64,000 nt of DNA from Pollenia angustigena (lineage: Eukaryota > Arthropoda > Insecta > Diptera > Polleniidae): positions 54,808,308-54,872,307 of the forward strand of contig OV884056.1 of the NCBI GenBank assembly GCA_930367215.1, in the 5' to 3' direction. The translations under genes were made by a program, and so were the position numbers. Of the stretch, positions 24,456 through 36,043 are shown piece after piece; positions within the stretch are counted from its first letter, which is position 1; each line of letters begins with the position of its first letter. Below the pieces are notes generated by a model, which did not search any database, was not told where the DNA came from, and worked only from the letters and a program-made list of their open reading frames with translations.

Positions 24456-24744
24456 AATATATTATAGCTGTAGGATCCTGAGTGAGTGATAACCTATAAG
24501 ATAAAAAAAATGCTGGTATATTTTGTTTTTCATCTGGAACTTTTTGAATTTTCGTTAATATTCGACCAATAAAGATAAAATTGTACATTATGCTGGGTGC
24601 TATGCAACACATTTACGCAATCTAGTGAATTAAATTCATTTTCATTTATTCAGATTGCATCAACATTGAAACAGATTGCACTGTGTGAGAGACTTTTTGA
24701 TACTTTTTTGTCAATTGGTATTTTTTATACTGAACTTACAAAAT

Positions 24745-25440
24745 TAAATTACTCACGTAGAAGATTAAATATGAACCGGAGGTTGGTCCCCCGCCAAATC
24801 GATCCACTTTGAAGGAAAAAATAAATGCTCGAAACAAATAAATTCATATATACTTAGATGAATTATGTTTGCTTCAAATTTACAAAAAAAAAAATCAGGG
24901 TCGAATTTTGACCATAAGGCGAACACTAGTTAAATTAAATTTCCCAAGTGCGTAATGGATTTTTTTTAAACTTTTTAGGATTTGAAAGTTATTTTCGGCT
25001 GAATAAATCTTTTATTAAACATGTGTTGGAAATAATAGAGCGTCATTTAAAAAAAGGGAAAGTTTGTTCCAAACACAATATAATTTGCAGTAACATTGCG
25101 TTTTTGACCCCGTGGTCGTACCAGCTCAGCGTTGGAAATTATTTCAACTGTGGACTGTCCCAGCCACTAGTTTAAAAATTTTGTCCGAGACTCTGGAAGC
25201 CATGGAGAGAGAACTTTGTCCACAATGGATAAACTAAAGTTGTATTTCTTTGAAAAGCAGCATTTCCAGGTGTAATTGGCTGTGTGGACGGAACCCACAA
25301 TAAAATTTTAGCTCAAAAAAAAAAAAAACAAGACCACCATCTCTATAAGGGATATTTAATTTATTAGGAAAAGAGACTCTGCAAAATCCTCTGGCTAGTG
25401 ATGCATTTTTTACAAGCTCTTCCACTAGCTTCTCGAACTG
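24745..25440 (+). pseudogene. HARBI1-like (PIF/Harbinger) transposase remnant
   Basis: This decayed nuclease-type transposase is spread over several frames. An N-terminal RRRLNMNRRLVPRQIDP segment (about 24755-24810) is followed by the FRLNKSF helix region near 25000, then FLTPWSYQLSVGNYF and GLSQPLV (25100-25173), typical of the helix-turn segment before the catalytic core. GVIGCVDGTHNKI at about 25268-25306 contains the first catalytic Asp in the family's IGCxDGTH context. The second Asp and final Glu are not visible. Stops and shifts throughout show that it is inactive. Confidence 0.75.
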
Positions 25441-26157
25441 GCACTTGGTTGTTATTTCAATTTTTTCAATTACATATTTCTACAAAAAATATATCAAAAC
25501 ACAACACAAATGCAGAAAAATATCAAAACCGCCGTAGAAATCAAAATTGCAGCCAACCATAACGTAAAATTTTTGAAACACAACACAAAGAAGCATTTGA
25601 CAACACTAAAAATGCCGACGACAAAATCAAAGGCAATTAAAGGCAACAGCAACGCCAATTTTTCTTAGAAAATACCAAACATATGTTAACTGTCATCGAA
25701 ATATGGCAATATTGCCAACGGGAATACGAAATTGAAACAAAACATAAAAAACGGCGTTGTTTACTGTTGACGACGGCAAATAGAATAAGGGTGATGGTTC
25801 TATCTATATCTTAAATTTCACTAAAATCGGTTTGATTGTTTCTGAGAGGAAGAAATTGCCCCCTATCTTCCCTCGTGGTCCTACGATTTTGTCTTTTTTC
25901 AATAGGCTTGGTGCTTGTGCCAATAAGAACCTGTGTCCCAAATTTAATCAAATTATCTCCAAAATTGCGACCTGTACTTTGCGCACAAGGTTACATGGAA
26001 AGCCAGCCAGCCGGACGGACATCGTTAGTTCGACTCAGAAAGTGATTCTGAGTCGATCGGTATACTTTAAGGTGGGTCTAGGACCAATATTTTAAGGCGT
26101 TACACACATCAGCACAAATGCATAATACCCTCTCCACTATTGTGGTGTGGGTATAAA

Positions 26158-26608
26158 AATGGCTCTGGCGTTAACGATAACGCCTTACACAAAAGGGCCG
26201 AATGTGTGGAGATGTGTTGGAAGTATTAAAGAATGAATCAAATTTTTTGATTTGGAAATATGTCGCCAGCTTATTGGTTTGACGCATACGTCACAAAAAA
26301 ACAAAGTTTACACAATCACCTTTATTATAAAACGACAACAACGGAAGAAACGAACCATCAGGGCACAGGGGGCTACTCTCTATTGCGATGCGAAAGAAAA
26401 TTGTAGCAAATCTAGCGATTGGTACTCTTCAATACGTTTGCGCATGTGTCTTTCGCATCTAACTAAAGACATTACATCTCTCGAGTTTTCATTCGATACG
26501 TCAGTGTCTATCGTATGCAGAAAAAAAAAGATAGCTTACACAATATCGAATGCGGTAATTAGGCCACAGGTGTTAAAATTTTACTCGTCATCTCAGTACT
26601 GATCGAAA
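26158..26608. other. Intergenic DNA, no feature identified
   Basis: A 116-codon open frame (26252-26602) crosses this stretch, but it has no recognisable motif and the sequence has no visible repeat structure. I do not call a gene. Confidence 0.35.
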
Positions 26609-26678
26609 TCATAAAATTTTTAATTGTGTGCAATAAATATAAAAAGATGTAAGTTTATTATTATTTTTAAAGTTTAAA

Positions 26679-26808
26679 AAAAAAGAAACGTTTTTGACTA
26701 TGCCGTTAAATACAAAGACGTCCACTAAGACGATCCTTTTTGGAAACGATGGATCGTCTAAGTGGACGTCTTTGTATTTAACGGCATAGTCAAAACGTTT
26801 CTTTTTAT
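26679..26808. repeat. ~58-bp stem with 14-nt loop made from Tc1 coding sequence
   Basis: The segment ending CGATCC at 26736 is repeated in inverted form from 26751, covering the codons for KKRFDYAVKYKDVHLDD. The loop is 26737-26750. The stem is nearly perfect, so the event is recent relative to other decay. Confidence 0.85.
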
Positions 26809-26981
26809 CAGCACTTCTAATGTACGGTTTTTTTCTGGCTATGTAGGACTGTAGCCCAGCTTTTTTCAAGCAGCGACGAACTGTATCTGGGTGAACTTCA
26901 ACTCTCTTTAAATACTTTTTTAAATCAACGCTCCTTTTTTTTGGATTTTCTGTCACTTCTCTGGCAATCTTGCGTCTAAAT

Positions 26982-28357
26982 CATTGATGTCAAATTCATT
27001 CAATTTCATAGCACAATTGTGCTAGCTCAAAAATCACACATATTCTTACGCTCTTTTGTTTAGTCCACGAGAGTACACACAGGGTTGTTAGGCTTTTTTT
27101 CTTCAAAAATCGTCAAAAGTTTGAACAAAATTCGTCAAAATCGTCATGAACAGTTAACAAAATCGTCAACAAATCGTCAAATATTTAAATTTTACAAATT
27201 GGAGACAATTTATTGCATTGAGTGGTTCAAAAATCTAAATTTTTAGCAAGAAATTATATTTATGATAAAAAAGTGATATTGTAAAGTTTTATTCTATTTA
27301 TTTCAACAAGTGGGCTGAAATATATTTATCATTTGAAAAGAAATACATACATAAGAAAAAATATATTTTCATAAAAACATAAACATTTATTTATTTAATT
27401 TATCCATATTCACAAAAACATTGAATAAAAAATAAAATCTCATTTGCTATTAACTCGAGCTATCTTTAAATGATTAATTTTTAGCGCTGTCACTAATGCA
27501 AATTGTTTTTACTGTTGAAGGTGATAAACCAAATTAAATCAACAGTCTTTTTACCCGACTTGAAACGATTAATGACGTCCAATTTTAGTTCCAAACGAGT
27601 GCATTTTCTTCACTTTGCATTCATTTTTCTACACAACTTCTTATTAAAAACTAACTTCCTACATACTTCCTAACACTTAACTATACTTAAAATAACTAAC
27701 CTAACAGAATTAAATGGGAATTCAGCTTTTTACACGCAAATAGAAAAATTCTTCAAATATGATTATGACTTCAGCTAAAAAATGAAATCGTATGTAGCGA
27801 CGCAAATCGAAATCATTAAAACGCAAAGCAGATTTAACAAATTTTTAAAAAGCGGACAAAATAGGAGGCAAATCGGGACTCTAGTGTATATTTTTTTGCC
27901 GTATCGATGGCGTTCATTTAATTGTAGAATTCGAATAACTAGTGCTTCTAATGAAACCCCTGGTTTGTGATGGGGGAAGAACTTTTTTTGTTTAATTTCT
28001 CATCATTTTTGTGTATCGAAAAAAGCTTTTAACGTTTTGAACTGTTCCCAATATAATTGTTAATATTTCTTGTAAGTGTTTTACTGATGCCAGAAAATCG
28101 TCATAACACTATTACTTTTAGTTTAAAAATCGTCAATCGTCACTTTACTGTATTTTCACAAAAAAATCGTCAAAATGACGAAAAATCGTCACATCTAACA
28201 ACCCTGAGTACACAATTCAGTGGTCGATTAGCAAGCAACGAGTGCACATGCGGCGGATGCCAACGTATTTTTTATTTTTATTAGCAATTTTTGTCTCTTT
28301 ATTCACTAATACTAATATAAAGCAATACAACCACAATTTTCATTTTTGACATCACTG
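26982..28357. mobile_element. hAT MITE, TSD GTCTAAAT, itself interrupted
   Basis: The ends CATTGATGTCAAA and GACATCACTG lie between exact 8-bp duplications (26974-26981, 28358-28365). It interrupts the Tc1 transposase gene. Without the inner element at 27080-28206 it is 241 bp and matches the 243-bp copy at 20513-20755. Confidence 0.9.
27080..28206. mobile_element. Non-autonomous hAT element, TSD AGTACACA
   Basis: A 1,127-bp element with CAGGGTTGTTAG at the left and CTAACAACCCTG at the right. Exact 8-bp duplications lie at 27072-27079 and 28207-28214. Subterminal regions are full of AAATCGTCA/TCGTCAAAA repeats. No transposase domain is recognisable. Confidence 0.92.
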
Positions 28358-28639
28358 GTCTAAATCTTTCGTCAAGCTTCAACGGACGTCCAGATCTTGG
28401 CAAACTTTCAAAGCTTTTAGTATTTTTGTAATTTCGTATTACTGTTTGAACAGTTGATTTGGATAAATTAACAATTTCCCCTACTTTTGCCATCGATTTT
28501 CCTTCACTTGACAACTTTATCACCAATTTTGGAATATCTGTGGATATTTCCTTTGTTTTCGCCATTTTATATTTATAGTGCATTTAAGTTTAACAAAAAA
28601 TCGCGAAAAATCACAAGCACGGTTAAAGTTTAACTAAAG

Positions 28640-28843
28640 CAGTGATAACCACTCCATAGACTCGCGAGCCAGTCAATAATCGTATTTTTCACACAGACAC
28701 GGTCGGCAATTCACATGAATATTACAACTTTGTTCGTTTGAAAACGTCAGACTATCATTAGTCTCTGCGACCGCACACAAGCACATAATATCTTTGTGTG
28801 CGTGCGTTCGGGACTTTCTTAGTTCGGGGCTTGGTTATCACTG
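28640..28843. mobile_element. hAT MITE, TSD AACTAAAG
   Basis: A 204-bp element. CAGTGATAACCA and TGGTTATCACTG are exact inverted termini. The 8-bp duplications (28632-28639, 28844-28851) are exact. It is inserted in the 5' region of the Tc1 element. Confidence 0.92.
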
Positions 28844-28904
28844 AACTAAAGTAACGCAAAATTTAAAAAAAATTGACTGCGGTACTGCATTAACTTTCTA
28901 CAGA

Positions 28905-30108
28905 TATCAAAGTCGTATGTATACTTTTGCGACGCCTTCAGAGATGCACATTTTAAAAAATTCAAATCAAGTTAGAAGGTAACCATGATTTTTGTACTTT
29001 TTTTGTTCGAAAATATTAAGACACCCTTAATAAATATTTATCAGCGAAAACTTCCGCAATTTTAAAATAAAATATAAAATAATTAAAGAAATATCTAAAA
29101 TTTATATGCCGTATGTATAGTTTTGCGACTAAGTGTAAGTTCATTATTATTTTTAAAGTTTTAAAACAAGATAATAAAGTTATTGTTTATAGGACTATGG
29201 CGCAGTACATGGTCGATCATCCTAATTTGGCCATTCCCCTCATTTCTTTTCGGATACGTACTGTGTTATAATCAACTTCAGAATCGGAAGACGATAAGCA
29301 CAATGATAAGAACTAAGCCATTACTTCTATAATTTTATTTTTAAAAATATTTGAATTCACTGAATATGTTGAAATAAGCCGCGAAAATTTGGGTTTGTTT
29401 TAAATTTTTTATTAAACATGTGCTTATCTTATTAGTGTCATTCAGCAGATAATAACATGCACTAAACATATGTTTTTATTCTATTCCAACGTAACACAAA
29501 TCTAGTACATTTTGCAAAAATTTCGTTACGTCAGCTATCGAACGCTATAATCTATCCATTCGAAACGTGACGAAATTTTATTCGATACAAAAGCTTTCTC
29601 GTTCACGTATGCGGAAATTCGGCCCCAGCAAAATCGGTTCAGTAGGATCAGAGCTATGAATCAAAATGTGGAACCACCACCTAAAAAAATTTGATAATTT
29701 TGTTACAAAAACTAACATAAATGGTGGAAAAATGCACGGAATGATTTAAGACTTTGCAAAAATTCGTTTTATTTGACTGGAAATCACGCTGTAAAATTTC
29801 GCGAAGATCCGTTCATAATTTATCCTAGGCCCCTTATAAGCCATACTCCCGGAAATCGAACAAGAATTAATCGGCTGAACACCCTAGTTTCATCCTATTC
29901 CGATTTTGAGTGCTGCACTGTGTAATTAAAGAGAAAATAAAAAAAATATTAAAAAAAAATTATTGATAATGTGGTACTTTTTCCAAAGTAAATTAATTCA
30001 TTAAGCAAACAAGAATACTTTATCAATAAAACTGTTAATTTGTCCGTTCGTCTGGATGTACCTATAAATTAATTTCCAGAATAGTTATTATGAAGGTGAA
30101 GGAAAAGC
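28905..30108. other. Tc1 end plus AT-rich DNA without genes
   Basis: GTATGTATACTTTTGCGAC (about 28915-28935) and GTATGTATAGTTTTGCGACT (about 29112-29133) look like two related Tc1 termini. The sequence after the second (AAGTTCATTATTATTTTTAAAG) also occurs near 26650. From about 29200 to 30108 I see nothing further that I can name. Confidence 0.45.
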
Positions 30109-30116
30109 TGTACGAA

Positions 30117-31142
30117 CACTGTTGCCAGAAAATGTATCCAAAAAGTCTTCAAAATTGGGTCAAAAAATCTCGAAAATCTGCAAAAAAAAATGTAAAAATC
30201 TGCAAAAAATCTGGGAAATTAAAATACTTTATTTTGGGATTGATTTTTCTTATTTTCGAATTCATACAACAACTAAAAGGTGTATTTAACATTTTGGTAC
30301 GTTAAAATAAAAATTTAGTATAGGTATACAAAAGAAAAACATTATATAAGTATATAAACGATCAGGTAGGTATTTGATGGAAAACTATTTTTAAAATAAA
30401 ACGATTTAAATCCGATAACATCGTTTTCTGTATTTTTTAAAAATTATTTATAATAAATTTTTCTCTTACTTTCTTTGTATATTCTTGTTAGATAAATTTT
30501 TGAACAAAAAATAAAGACTTATTCAGAAATGAAATTAAAAATTGGTCGCAATTCATCACAACTTTTAAAAACCATCGTTTTGAAATCGATCAATTTTAAT
30601 CACATACCTGAATATTTATAATTTTTTACATAAAACAAATCGTATTTAAAATAATTTATGCATTTATTTATTGTAAATTTCAGAAGTCATTTGCCGTAAA
30701 ATTTTATTTTGTATCGGAGTATTAAAACAATTTGATTTATTTAATTTAAGAAAGTCTTTTGTGTACAAAATTCCTTCAAGCGATTCTTTATCTAAACGAT
30801 TTCTTTGCTTTGTTTTATTAATATTTACTTGGCTAAATATTCGTTCCACATTAGCTGATGAATATGACAAAACAAATATTTTTTGAATAAAAAGGCAAAT
30901 TTTTGGGAATAAAAGTCTTGAGTCAAAACTTTTAATTTCACATATATATTTCCAAAAGTGTATGTATGTACATATATATGTATGAATAAACGAAAAGGAA
31001 AATAAAGAAAAGTGATGTCTACACAATTAATTTAAATAAAAAACCTGCAATTTGACAGCAAAAATCTGCAAATCTCACTTTGCTATTTTGGCAACGAAAA
31101 AATCTGCAAAATGCAGAGAAATCTGTACTTCTGGCAACAGTG
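30117..31142 (-). mobile_element. hAT element relic, TSD TGTACGAA
   Basis: CACTGTTGCCAGAA and TTCTGGCAACAGTG are exact inverted termini. The 8-bp duplications (30109-30116, 31143-31150) are exact. Subterminal AATCTGCAAA repeats are present at both ends. The minus strand holds the C-terminus of the transposase. The 1,026-bp length means most of the gene has been deleted. Confidence 0.93.
30664..31000 (-). pseudogene. hAT transposase C-terminal (dimerisation) fragment
   Basis: The last roughly 85 codons encode LSYSSANVERIFSQVNINK followed by KQRNRLDKESLEGILY, the hAT dimerisation signature (SSA.VER.FS ... RNRL). The zinc finger, the catalytic acidic residues and the rest of the RNase H-like fold are absent, so this is an internally deleted derivative. 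Confidence 0.88.
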
Positions 31143-31150
31143 TGTACGAA

Positions 31151-32043
31151 GTAACACAAATGTGTTTTTTTTAACAATAAAAGATTGTATAATTAAACTG
31201 CTAATAAAACAACTAATGAGTTATATTGAAAAACAAAGAGACAATTAATTTCTTTTATCATTTCTAAGAAGAAAATACTGATAAACACACACATATGTAT
31301 GTTTTTTGATTATTCGTATCAAAATATACAATTTACTAAGACAATTTCTTGATGATTTAAAAAATTTGCATTCAACTGTAATGCCGCAAATATACTTATT
31401 GGTGTATATATAGGTACGTACTATATAGAAAAAAATATCATCTTTATGTTTAAACAGTTGTGTGTAATACGAGGGTATATTCAAAATGTCCTTCAACTTA
31501 ATGAAAAACATTTTTTATTATACTCAAATGTAAAAAAAACTACAAATGGCTGTAGTTTTATAAGTAACGCTCAAATAAAAAGAAAGGACGTTAATGTGCA
31601 ACCACCACCATATTTACCTCAAAAATCGATATCGGCATTTCCATCATGTCTAACGTGACCATCGTAAACATTTAAAGTAAAAAAAAAGTCAAATTAAAAC
31701 GTATTTTTATTTTGGCAATAGATTCAAGTAATAGCTTTTAATTAGCCCTATAATTGGTGCTATTGTTCATTTTGATAAATTGTTTCGTTTTCAAGAAAAT
31801 TGCAAAAAAACAAGGCATTTGCACGTGGCGAAAACAGAAGTGGGTTTTGTGGCCATTAATTCGAATGCCGATTTCAGCGAAACCTGAGGCAATATTTGAA
31901 TGCGAAAAATTGTGGAATGTAATGCACTCATGTCTCTTAAATATGGCTGTCATTTTATATAAAAATAATGTATACTTTTTTTTTATTTAGCTTAAATCGC
32001 TGTCGCACATGACATTTTTTTCCATCATGATATATATGTTGAT
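31151..32043. other. AT-rich DNA with diverged repeat pieces
   Basis: 31500-31640 matches a single unit of the tandem repeat at 33600-34030. 31790-31890 (TTTTGTGGCCATTAATTCG, TTCAGCGAAACCTGA) is a diverged relative of the repeats at 53.0 and 59.7 kb. No gene seen. Confidence 0.5.
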
Positions 32044-32310
32044 TAGTCTGAGTTCATACGTCTCTTGTCTTATTGACATGATTGCTACCTTATAGGCGAG
32101 AGGGACGAAAGGAAAATAAACGAGTACACAGATGCATGTACTGTCTTTAAGTTTTGCTTTTTCATTCGTTGTTTAATTTTGTTATTGTTTTCAATATCAA
32201 AAAAGCACATGTAGTCAACATGACATGAATCATTTGAATGCCACTTCATGTTCAAAGAAGAAAAAGGAAGAATCTTGTCAATAAGAAATGAGCCGTATGA
32301 ACTCAGACTT
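32044..32310. mobile_element. MITE with AGTCTGAGTTCATACG termini
   Basis: About 267 bp. The left end AGTCTGAGTTCATACGTCTC matches the complement of the right end over about 42 bp with a few differences, including a shared TCTTATTGACA. Non-coding; TSD not resolved. Confidence 0.8.
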
Positions 32311-32359
32311 AGACTGGGTCGACCTCCATACAAAAAAAAAGTTGTGCCTGTCACTTCCT

Positions 32360-32960
32360 AGATATGTCAATGAAGTTTCTAAAACAGGAAACATTTTTTT
32401 TTTGCCACGCCCAAAAATACAGCCCTTTTGGTTTTTTATATTTAGCGCTGCCATTTAAAGTCCGATCTCATCATATTGCATATCGTTGTTCATGGCTTGA
32501 TAGTGGCTGCGTTTCTGTCTTTGGTGACTTTTTAATCCGATCTCAAATTCTGGGCGCCACTTATGCCATTTCGGATCCTTCCCCCAAATGTTCAATTTTT
32601 TTACGTGCCAAGAAAGTCCTTCTAAAACTACGTATGTATAGATTTTAATATTCCCACTTTTATGACACGCCTACAAATTAAGCCCCTTTTTTATTTTTCA
32701 CACACACTACCTTAAATCAGGTAGAAGCCAATACAAACAAAAATATTTTCTTCATTCACGCCCTAGAAAAAAAGGTATATTTCTTAAGTTTGAAAAACTT
32801 TAAAAAAAATTGTTTTTGCCCCGCCCTAAATTACAGCCCTTTTTATACATATATATAGCATCGTCATTTACAAGTCTAATCTCATCGTATCGTATATCAT
32901 TGTTAATGGCTAGAATATGGCTTTATTTTTTAATTTAGTGCTTTTTTTTGCTCATCTAGA
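32360..32960 (+). repeat. Two direct copies of a GCCACGCCCAAAAATACAGCCC-type repeat
   Basis: A first unit (about 32400-32530) and second unit (about 32815-32940) share GCC(A/C)CGCCC, TACAGCCCTTTT, TTTAGCG/ATAGCATCG and ATCTCATC(A/G)TATYGYATATC, about 415 bp apart. The copies are diverged. I see no coding sequence. Confidence 0.6.
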
Positions 32961-33599
32961 TTTAAATGATTGAAATATATATATATTAACATAAATAAAT
33001 CATTTACATACCTATATAAAAAAATAATTTTCAAGTTTTTAATTTTCACACTTACGATGTCGCACGTGAACAGCTTTATATAAGTACCAAGATCACAAAT
33101 CTTGCTATTTTACAGAAATTTTTTATTTTATTTTAATTTTATAAAAAAATCTCTGTTTGGCCTGGTAATTTGATGAGCTTTCTACTTTTACTTTCGACAC
33201 ACTGATAGAAAATGATGTTTTTCAATGTCGCACATGACATCGAAATATGAGATAATACAAAGAAAAAAATTACTGTTATTTGTAATCGCATAGTTTCTTG
33301 TGCATTCTATTTTGACTCTTTGTACCTTCCGAAAGGTTTTAGAGAGAAAAAGTCGATGCATAATGTCTCTCTTTAAGAACTTTTATTATAGCAAAACGTA
33401 CAATAGAAATATCCAAATAAGAAAAGTTGCACTTGTTCGACTTTGCATTCATAAATCTTGAAATGGGTTATAAATAAATAGAAAATTTTTTTTACTTTTA
33501 TTAAATTTGATTGTTTTCCTGTTAAAATATGATAAAACAAAGTCTTTTCAAGAACTTATAATTTTTTTGTTGCGGTGGACCTTTCGGTGGAAATGCCCA

Positions 33600-34030
33600 T
33601 ATGTATTTTCATATCAAAATGTAAAAAGCAAATTATAAATGGCTGTTTCTTTGAAAGCAAGAAGAGGACGTTAATTTTTGATCACATCCATTTACCTTCA
33701 AAACCCGATTTTTTTAATGACAAAATGTGAAAAACTTATGTTGGCTGTAGTTTTTTAAATAGCGCTCGAGAAAAGGACGGTTATCACCTTCATTTCCCTT
33801 AAAAATTGATTTTTTATATCAAAATGTAAAAAACAAATCTAAAAATCGCTGTAGTTTCTGAAATAAAGCTCAAAATGAGAAAAGGACGTTAATCTGTATT
33901 GCCTTTAAAACTAGATTTTTTCATTTGAAAATGTAAAAATACAAAAAATGTTTGTAGTTTTTCAAAAACCGTTCAAATTGAGAAAAGGACATTAAAATGG
34001 GTTCTCCTTTATTTTTCTTTTAACATCGAT
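33600..34030 (+). repeat. Degenerate tandem repeat, ~100-bp unit, ~4 copies
   Basis: Each unit runs through TCAAAATGTAAAAA, a GGCTGTAGTTTYT core, a GCTCAAAATGAGAAAAGGACG motif and ATCGATTTTT-like ends. A solitary unit occurs at 31500-31640. The preceding GCGGTGGACCTTTCGGTGG matches the end of the 53.0/59.7-kb repeat, so the array may be internal to a member of that family. Confidence 0.7.
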
Positions 34031-35054
34031 TTATCACACCAAAAATAATAACACTTAAGCTAAGATCCCACTATCGGCTCAAATTACACAATCTGTGATT
34101 ATTTTAATCGTGCTATATCGGCGCACATTTAAAAACATTGCAAAATTTATTCTTGGGTGGTCCCATTATCGTCGCACATTTTGACAATTTTTTCGGTTCA
34201 TATCGGTCCAAAACTCAATTGCAATAATCGGTACAATGCGGTCACACTATCGTGCTATTTGGGCAAATTAAATCATATGTTTTTGTTTATTTGCTTGTTG
34301 GCAAACATAATTTTACTTAAGAAATTCTCCGTCTGAATATTACATTATGTTTCCTAACAATTTTAAATAATATATAAATATACATATTTATGTATGTATA
34401 TTATACATACATAAATATAATAAAAAATGTATTCAATTTTATTCAAACTTCATCAAAATTATTAAAACATGTACATTTATTTAGAGAATTTTATTTTTGC
34501 TCGAAAAAATAAATACAAAATATAACTGTTATTTTTGATCGAAAAAATAAAAATCAAAAAATAACTGTTAAGTTTGATCGAAAATATAAAAATCAAAATC
34601 TTAAAAATCAATATTCATCTTACTTTTATGAAAAAAGGAATAACTGTTACGGTCCCTGCTTTTAGTGCTATAACTTTTTCCAAGGTGTTGATATCGGCAT
34701 ACAATTTAAAGAAAATGACTTTTTCGATAGCTAATATATCATGACAAACTGTTGTGCTAGTATGTCCAGGATTGGCCATAATCCTATATAAAATCCTTCA
34801 GTAAAAATACTAACCCCCAATTACACCAAGCTCAGTTAAAACTAGCTATTACTTTAACTTCCAGTTAACAATATGTTTTGACTGCTATAACTGATAGTTA
34901 ACTATAACTGAACTTAGTGAAATTGGGGGCAAATGGTGAAAAATCCCATAAAGATGTAGATATTTAGATAATATTTGTCAAAAAGAACCCTTAAATCATA
35001 ATCTCATATCATAATTCTGTTTGGTGGGTCTATGATCACTAGCTATGACATAGT
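34031..35054. other. AT-rich DNA with one small MITE
   Basis: 34814-34929 is a 116-bp MITE with inverted ends CCCCCAATTWCAC and arms of about 35 bp around TCAGTTA/TAACTGA motifs. 34060-34260 holds loosely repeated ATCGGCGCACATTT-like motifs. No genes seen. Confidence 0.55.
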
Positions 35055-36043
35055 GATAGAGCAATTCCATATGAAAGCGATCACCTTTTGGACGACCCCT
35101 CTCCGATTTTAAAATAAATAGTCTCAATCGATTGCCCAGCAAAAAATAATGTACCTACATATTTTTTTTTTTTTTTTATAGTGACTGGTTTAGTGGTGGT
35201 GTACACCACTGTCATGTGACAAAATTGAAGAATTCTTCATAAGGGACCTCATTGAAAGTTGTTTTAAAAAAAAACTACTTAAGCGATCGCAACTAGTGAT
35301 AGCTCGTTGGAAAGGTATTGAATCAGGCTTTAATTGAAAAATAAAATTTTCCTAATTCTTCTTAGAAATTTACCTTTAAATTTTCCCATGAAAATTAAAT
35401 TTTCCGATTTTCCACAGAAGCTCCTAAATTTTCCGGCTAATTTTTTTTTGGATTCCTCATAATTTTTGCTTTAAGAATCAGCAATAAAAAAATGGGCCCC
35501 GACTCCTTGTTTGGACAGGAGAAGAGCATTTAAGAGACCACCTTGTTAAAAATACATTTTAAAAATTATTTTACAGTTAAAAATACATTTATGAAGAAAA
35601 AATCAATTTTTTTTTTAAGAGCCCCAAATTGAGTGTGTAGTGAATATGGTCTGCCTGCCTTCACAAGATCGGCCATAAATCCATGGATAATAGCAGCAGT
35701 GGCATGTAATGGCACACCAAACCCGACTGAGGCTGGCGAAATATTTATTACCTGGTAATTTAAAAAATTTACAAAACATTTTATGACCTGTGGTCGGCTT
35801 ATTGGCAGTAACCAATTAAGTCCCTCTTTAAAAAACATTTTATGACCAGTAGTTCACGCAAATTTTCCTATTAAAGAAAAGCAAATATCGCTTATTTTTT
35901 TTTACCTATTTTTTACCAAAAAATAAATATAAATACTTCACACACTCTGAGTCAAATTTCAGTTGAATACTAAACGTGAAAGTGTTAAAGTGTTTTTTTT
36001 TTGTAAAGTAAAGAGTGAAGCTGTAAAGACAATTTAAAGTAAA

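Larger units (their letters stand above)
20771..25793 (+). mobile_element. PIF/Harbinger-like element, decayed, hosting later insertions
   Basis: TIRs start CACCCTTATTCTATTTGSCG at both ends, with ATG duplicated at 20768-20770 and 25794-25796. The right part encodes the remains of a HARBI1-like transposase (24745-25440). The 5,023-bp span is inflated by nested elements at 20924, 21326, 22350, 22971 and 24316. The 3-bp TSD fits PIF/Harbinger, although the usual preference is TWA and this site is ATG. Confidence 0.82.
20039..26157 (+). repeat. Dispersed fly repeat, family M, copy 2, split three times
   Basis: Family M sequence occurs at 20039-20232, 20373-20512, 20756-20770 and 25794-26157. 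When the elements at 20233-20372, 20513-20755 and 20771-25793 are removed, the pieces join in the order of the uninterrupted copies. The last part has the GCCAGCCAGCCGGACGGAC core and the GACTCAGAAAGTGATTCTGA segment. About 830 bp of repeat is now spread over 6.1 kb. Confidence 0.85.
26609..28565 (-). pseudogene. Tc1-type transposase, split and truncated
   Basis: Tc1/mariner-superfamily transposase on the minus strand. Translation would begin at 28565 (MAKTKEISTDIPKLVI). The paired-like HTH (GEIVNLSKSTVQTVIRNY) and the GRP hook (PRSGRPLKLDERF) are present to about 28366. The frame resumes at 26973 after a hAT insertion with REVTENPKKRS, the second HTH (HPDTVRRCLKKAGLQSYIARKK) and ADKKKRFDYAVKYKD. 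The DDE catalytic domain is missing: an inverted copy of the preceding 60 bp takes its place (26679-26808). Tc1-like terminal sequence (GTATGTATACTTTTGCGAC) lies near 28915-28935. Confidence 0.88.

Noticed and set aside
26252..26602. 116-codon ORF as a gene
   Set aside because: No recognisable domain and no repeat or regulatory context to support it.
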